A stretch of DNA of 13,781 nucleotides from Ferrithrix thermotolerans DSM 19514 (GTDB taxonomy: Bacteria; Actinomycetota; Acidimicrobiia; Acidimicrobiales; Ilumatobacteraceae): contig CAMCUE010000007.1 of the NCBI GenBank assembly GCA_945878705.1, positions 1 through 13,781 of the forward strand, written 5' to 3'. Position 1 is the stretch's first letter. Each line of letters begins with the position of its first letter. A program made the position numbers and the translations under genes. Shown here piece after piece: positions 12,843 through 13,781 of this stretch. The notes under the pieces are model-generated. The model did not search any database and was not told the DNA's origin. It saw only the letters and a program-made list of their open reading frames with translations.

Positions 12843-13781
12843 ATGAAGATTCCTTTTAATCGTGCCGACATCGGCAAACATGATCTCGAACTTCTTAGCG
12901 AATCAATTTCTGCTGGTCATATCTCTGGTAATGGACCATTCACCAAACAAGCTGAGGCTCGGATTACAGAAATTTTAGGCAACGATAAAACTTTGTTGAC
13001 TACATCATGCACGCATGCACTTGAAATGGCCGCGCTATTGTTGCGACTTCAACCGGGAGACGAAGTCATTGTTCCTGCGTTTACGTTTGTCTCAACTGCG
13101 AGTGCATTCATGCTCTACGGAGCGAAGCCAATATTTGTGGATGTTCGACAGGACACTTTGAATATTGACATAGATCAGGTTGAAGCTGCAATTACTTCGC
13201 GGACAAAAGCGATCTGTGTTGTTCACTACGGAGGCATTGCTTGCGAGATGGAACGGCTTGTGAAGATTTCACGTGACCACAATTTGGTTTTGATTGAAGA
13301 TAATGCGCACGGACTTTTCGCAAAATATAAGGGCAAATATCTTGGAACTTTTGGTGCGCTTGCCACCCAAAGTTTTCATGAGACCAAAAACATCACTTGT
13401 GGCGAGGGCGGAGCCCTCATAATAAACGACCCGTCATTATCCGAGCGAGCAGAAATTCTTCGCGAAAAAGGAACTGACCGAACAAAGTTTCTTCGCGGAC
13501 AGGTTGACAAGTACACGTGGGTTGATGTGGGTTCAAGTTGGGTAATAAGTGATTTGCTTGCGGCAATTTTATATGGTCAACTGCTGCGCGCTGATGAAAT
13601 CTATCTACAGCGAATAAAAATTTGGAGCCGATATCACAACGAACTTGCAAGTTGGGCCAGCAGCAATAGTGTTATCACCCCGACTGTCCCAGATGGCTGT
13701 GAACATACGGGGCATGTCTACCATTTGCGGTTTCAGCGCGGCATTCAACGCGATAAGTTTATCGAACACCTAAAGAATTTA
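12843..13781 (+). CDS. wecE: WecE/RffA-type dTDP-4-oxo-6-deoxyglucose aminotransferase (partial, cut by right edge)
   Basis: The ATG at 12843 opens a frame that runs without a stop for 313 codons to the window edge. It closely matches WecE, a PLP enzyme that makes dTDP-4-amino-4,6-dideoxygalactose from dTDP-4-keto-6-deoxyglucose. Signature segments are IPFNRADIG near the start, CTHALEMAALLLRLQPGDEV, PAFTFVSTASAF, VHYGGIACEM, VLIEDNAHG, the Schiff-base lysine K182 in SFHETKN, GEGGALIIND, REKGTDRTKFLRGQVDKYTW and VPDGCEHTGHVYHL. E. coli WecE is 376 aa with its lysine at 181, so about 60 residues are missing here. It sits 13 bp after the membrane GT2 and near the WecD-like acetyltransferase. I hold the RffA branch assignment firmly; the final stereochemistry is inferred. 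Confidence 0.92.
   Translation, partial: MKIPFNRADIGKHDLELLSESISAGHISGNGPFTKQAEARITEILGNDKTLLTTSCTHALEMAALLLRLQPGDEVIVPAFTFVSTASAFMLYGAKPIFVDVRQDTLNIDIDQVEAAITSRTKAICVVHYGGIACEMERLVKISRDHNLVLIEDNAHGLFAKYKGKYLGTFGALATQSFHETKNITCGEGGALIINDPSLSERAEILREKGTDRTKFLRGQVDKYTWVDVGSSWVISDLLAAILYGQLLRADEIYLQRIKIWSRYHNELASWASSNSVITPTVPDGCEHTGHVYHLRFQRGIQRDKFIEHLKNL

Overview
The window looks like chromosomal DNA of a mid-GC, streamlined actinobacterium. An uncultured Acidimicrobiia-type aquatic lineage is my best guess, but this is inference. The supports are a DinB-fold protein of the mycothiol-dependent family, a SufU-type (not IscU or SufA) iron-sulfur scaffold next to SufC and SufS, dense packing with 4-bp ATGA/GTGA overlaps, and several TANNNT -10 boxes only 6-8 nt from start codons, as expected for leaderless mRNAs.

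Layout. (1) 1-84 is the 3' tail of an unknown gene, coupled by ATGA to galE (81-1058), which converges on a minus-strand alpha/beta-hydrolase-fold gene and a 77-aa unknown (1062-2076). (2) Divergent from these is a coupled pair, a DsbA-family protein with a CPWA site (2135-2824) and a mycothiol-dependent-type DinB protein (2821-3636). (3) A 90-aa unknown (3688-3960) is coupled to a two-domain GT2 glycosyltransferase (3957-5513). (4) On the minus strand lie an acyl-CoA dehydrogenase (7099-5984) and a single-pass membrane protein (5968-5519). (5) A metallo-beta-lactamase-fold hydrolase (7177-7824) precedes sufC-sufS-sufU (7886-10347). (6) Just behind sufU is a compact two-gene module, 10395-10827. 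(7) A surface-polysaccharide block follows: a WecD-like acetyltransferase (minus), a membrane-anchored GT2 (plus) and a WecE-type aminotransferase cut by the right edge.

The most interesting element is the module at 10395-10827. The first gene encodes a stand-alone 75-aa protein that carries the colicin E3-type cytotoxic rRNase core, with the D-x2-H-x3-E catalytic spacing intact. It lacks colicin translocation and receptor domains. The second gene overlaps it by 8 bp, has a much stronger ribosome binding site, and encodes a 70-aa acidic, probably helical protein unlike the known E3 immunity protein. A nested palindrome lies 14 bp before the first gene. I read this as a candidate toxin-antitoxin system built on a domestic E3-type ribosome-cleaving RNase with a different neutraliser family.

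How the parts fit: galE, the large GT2, the WecD-like/WecE-type pair and the membrane GT2 suggest synthesis and lipid-linked transfer of sugars for a surface glycan, possibly containing a 4-acetamido-4,6-dideoxyhexose. The SUF genes serve cysteine desulfuration and Fe-S assembly, but sufB and sufD are not in the window. No tRNA, rRNA, CRISPR array or insertion sequence was seen, and no gene-free stretch exceeds about 180 bp.
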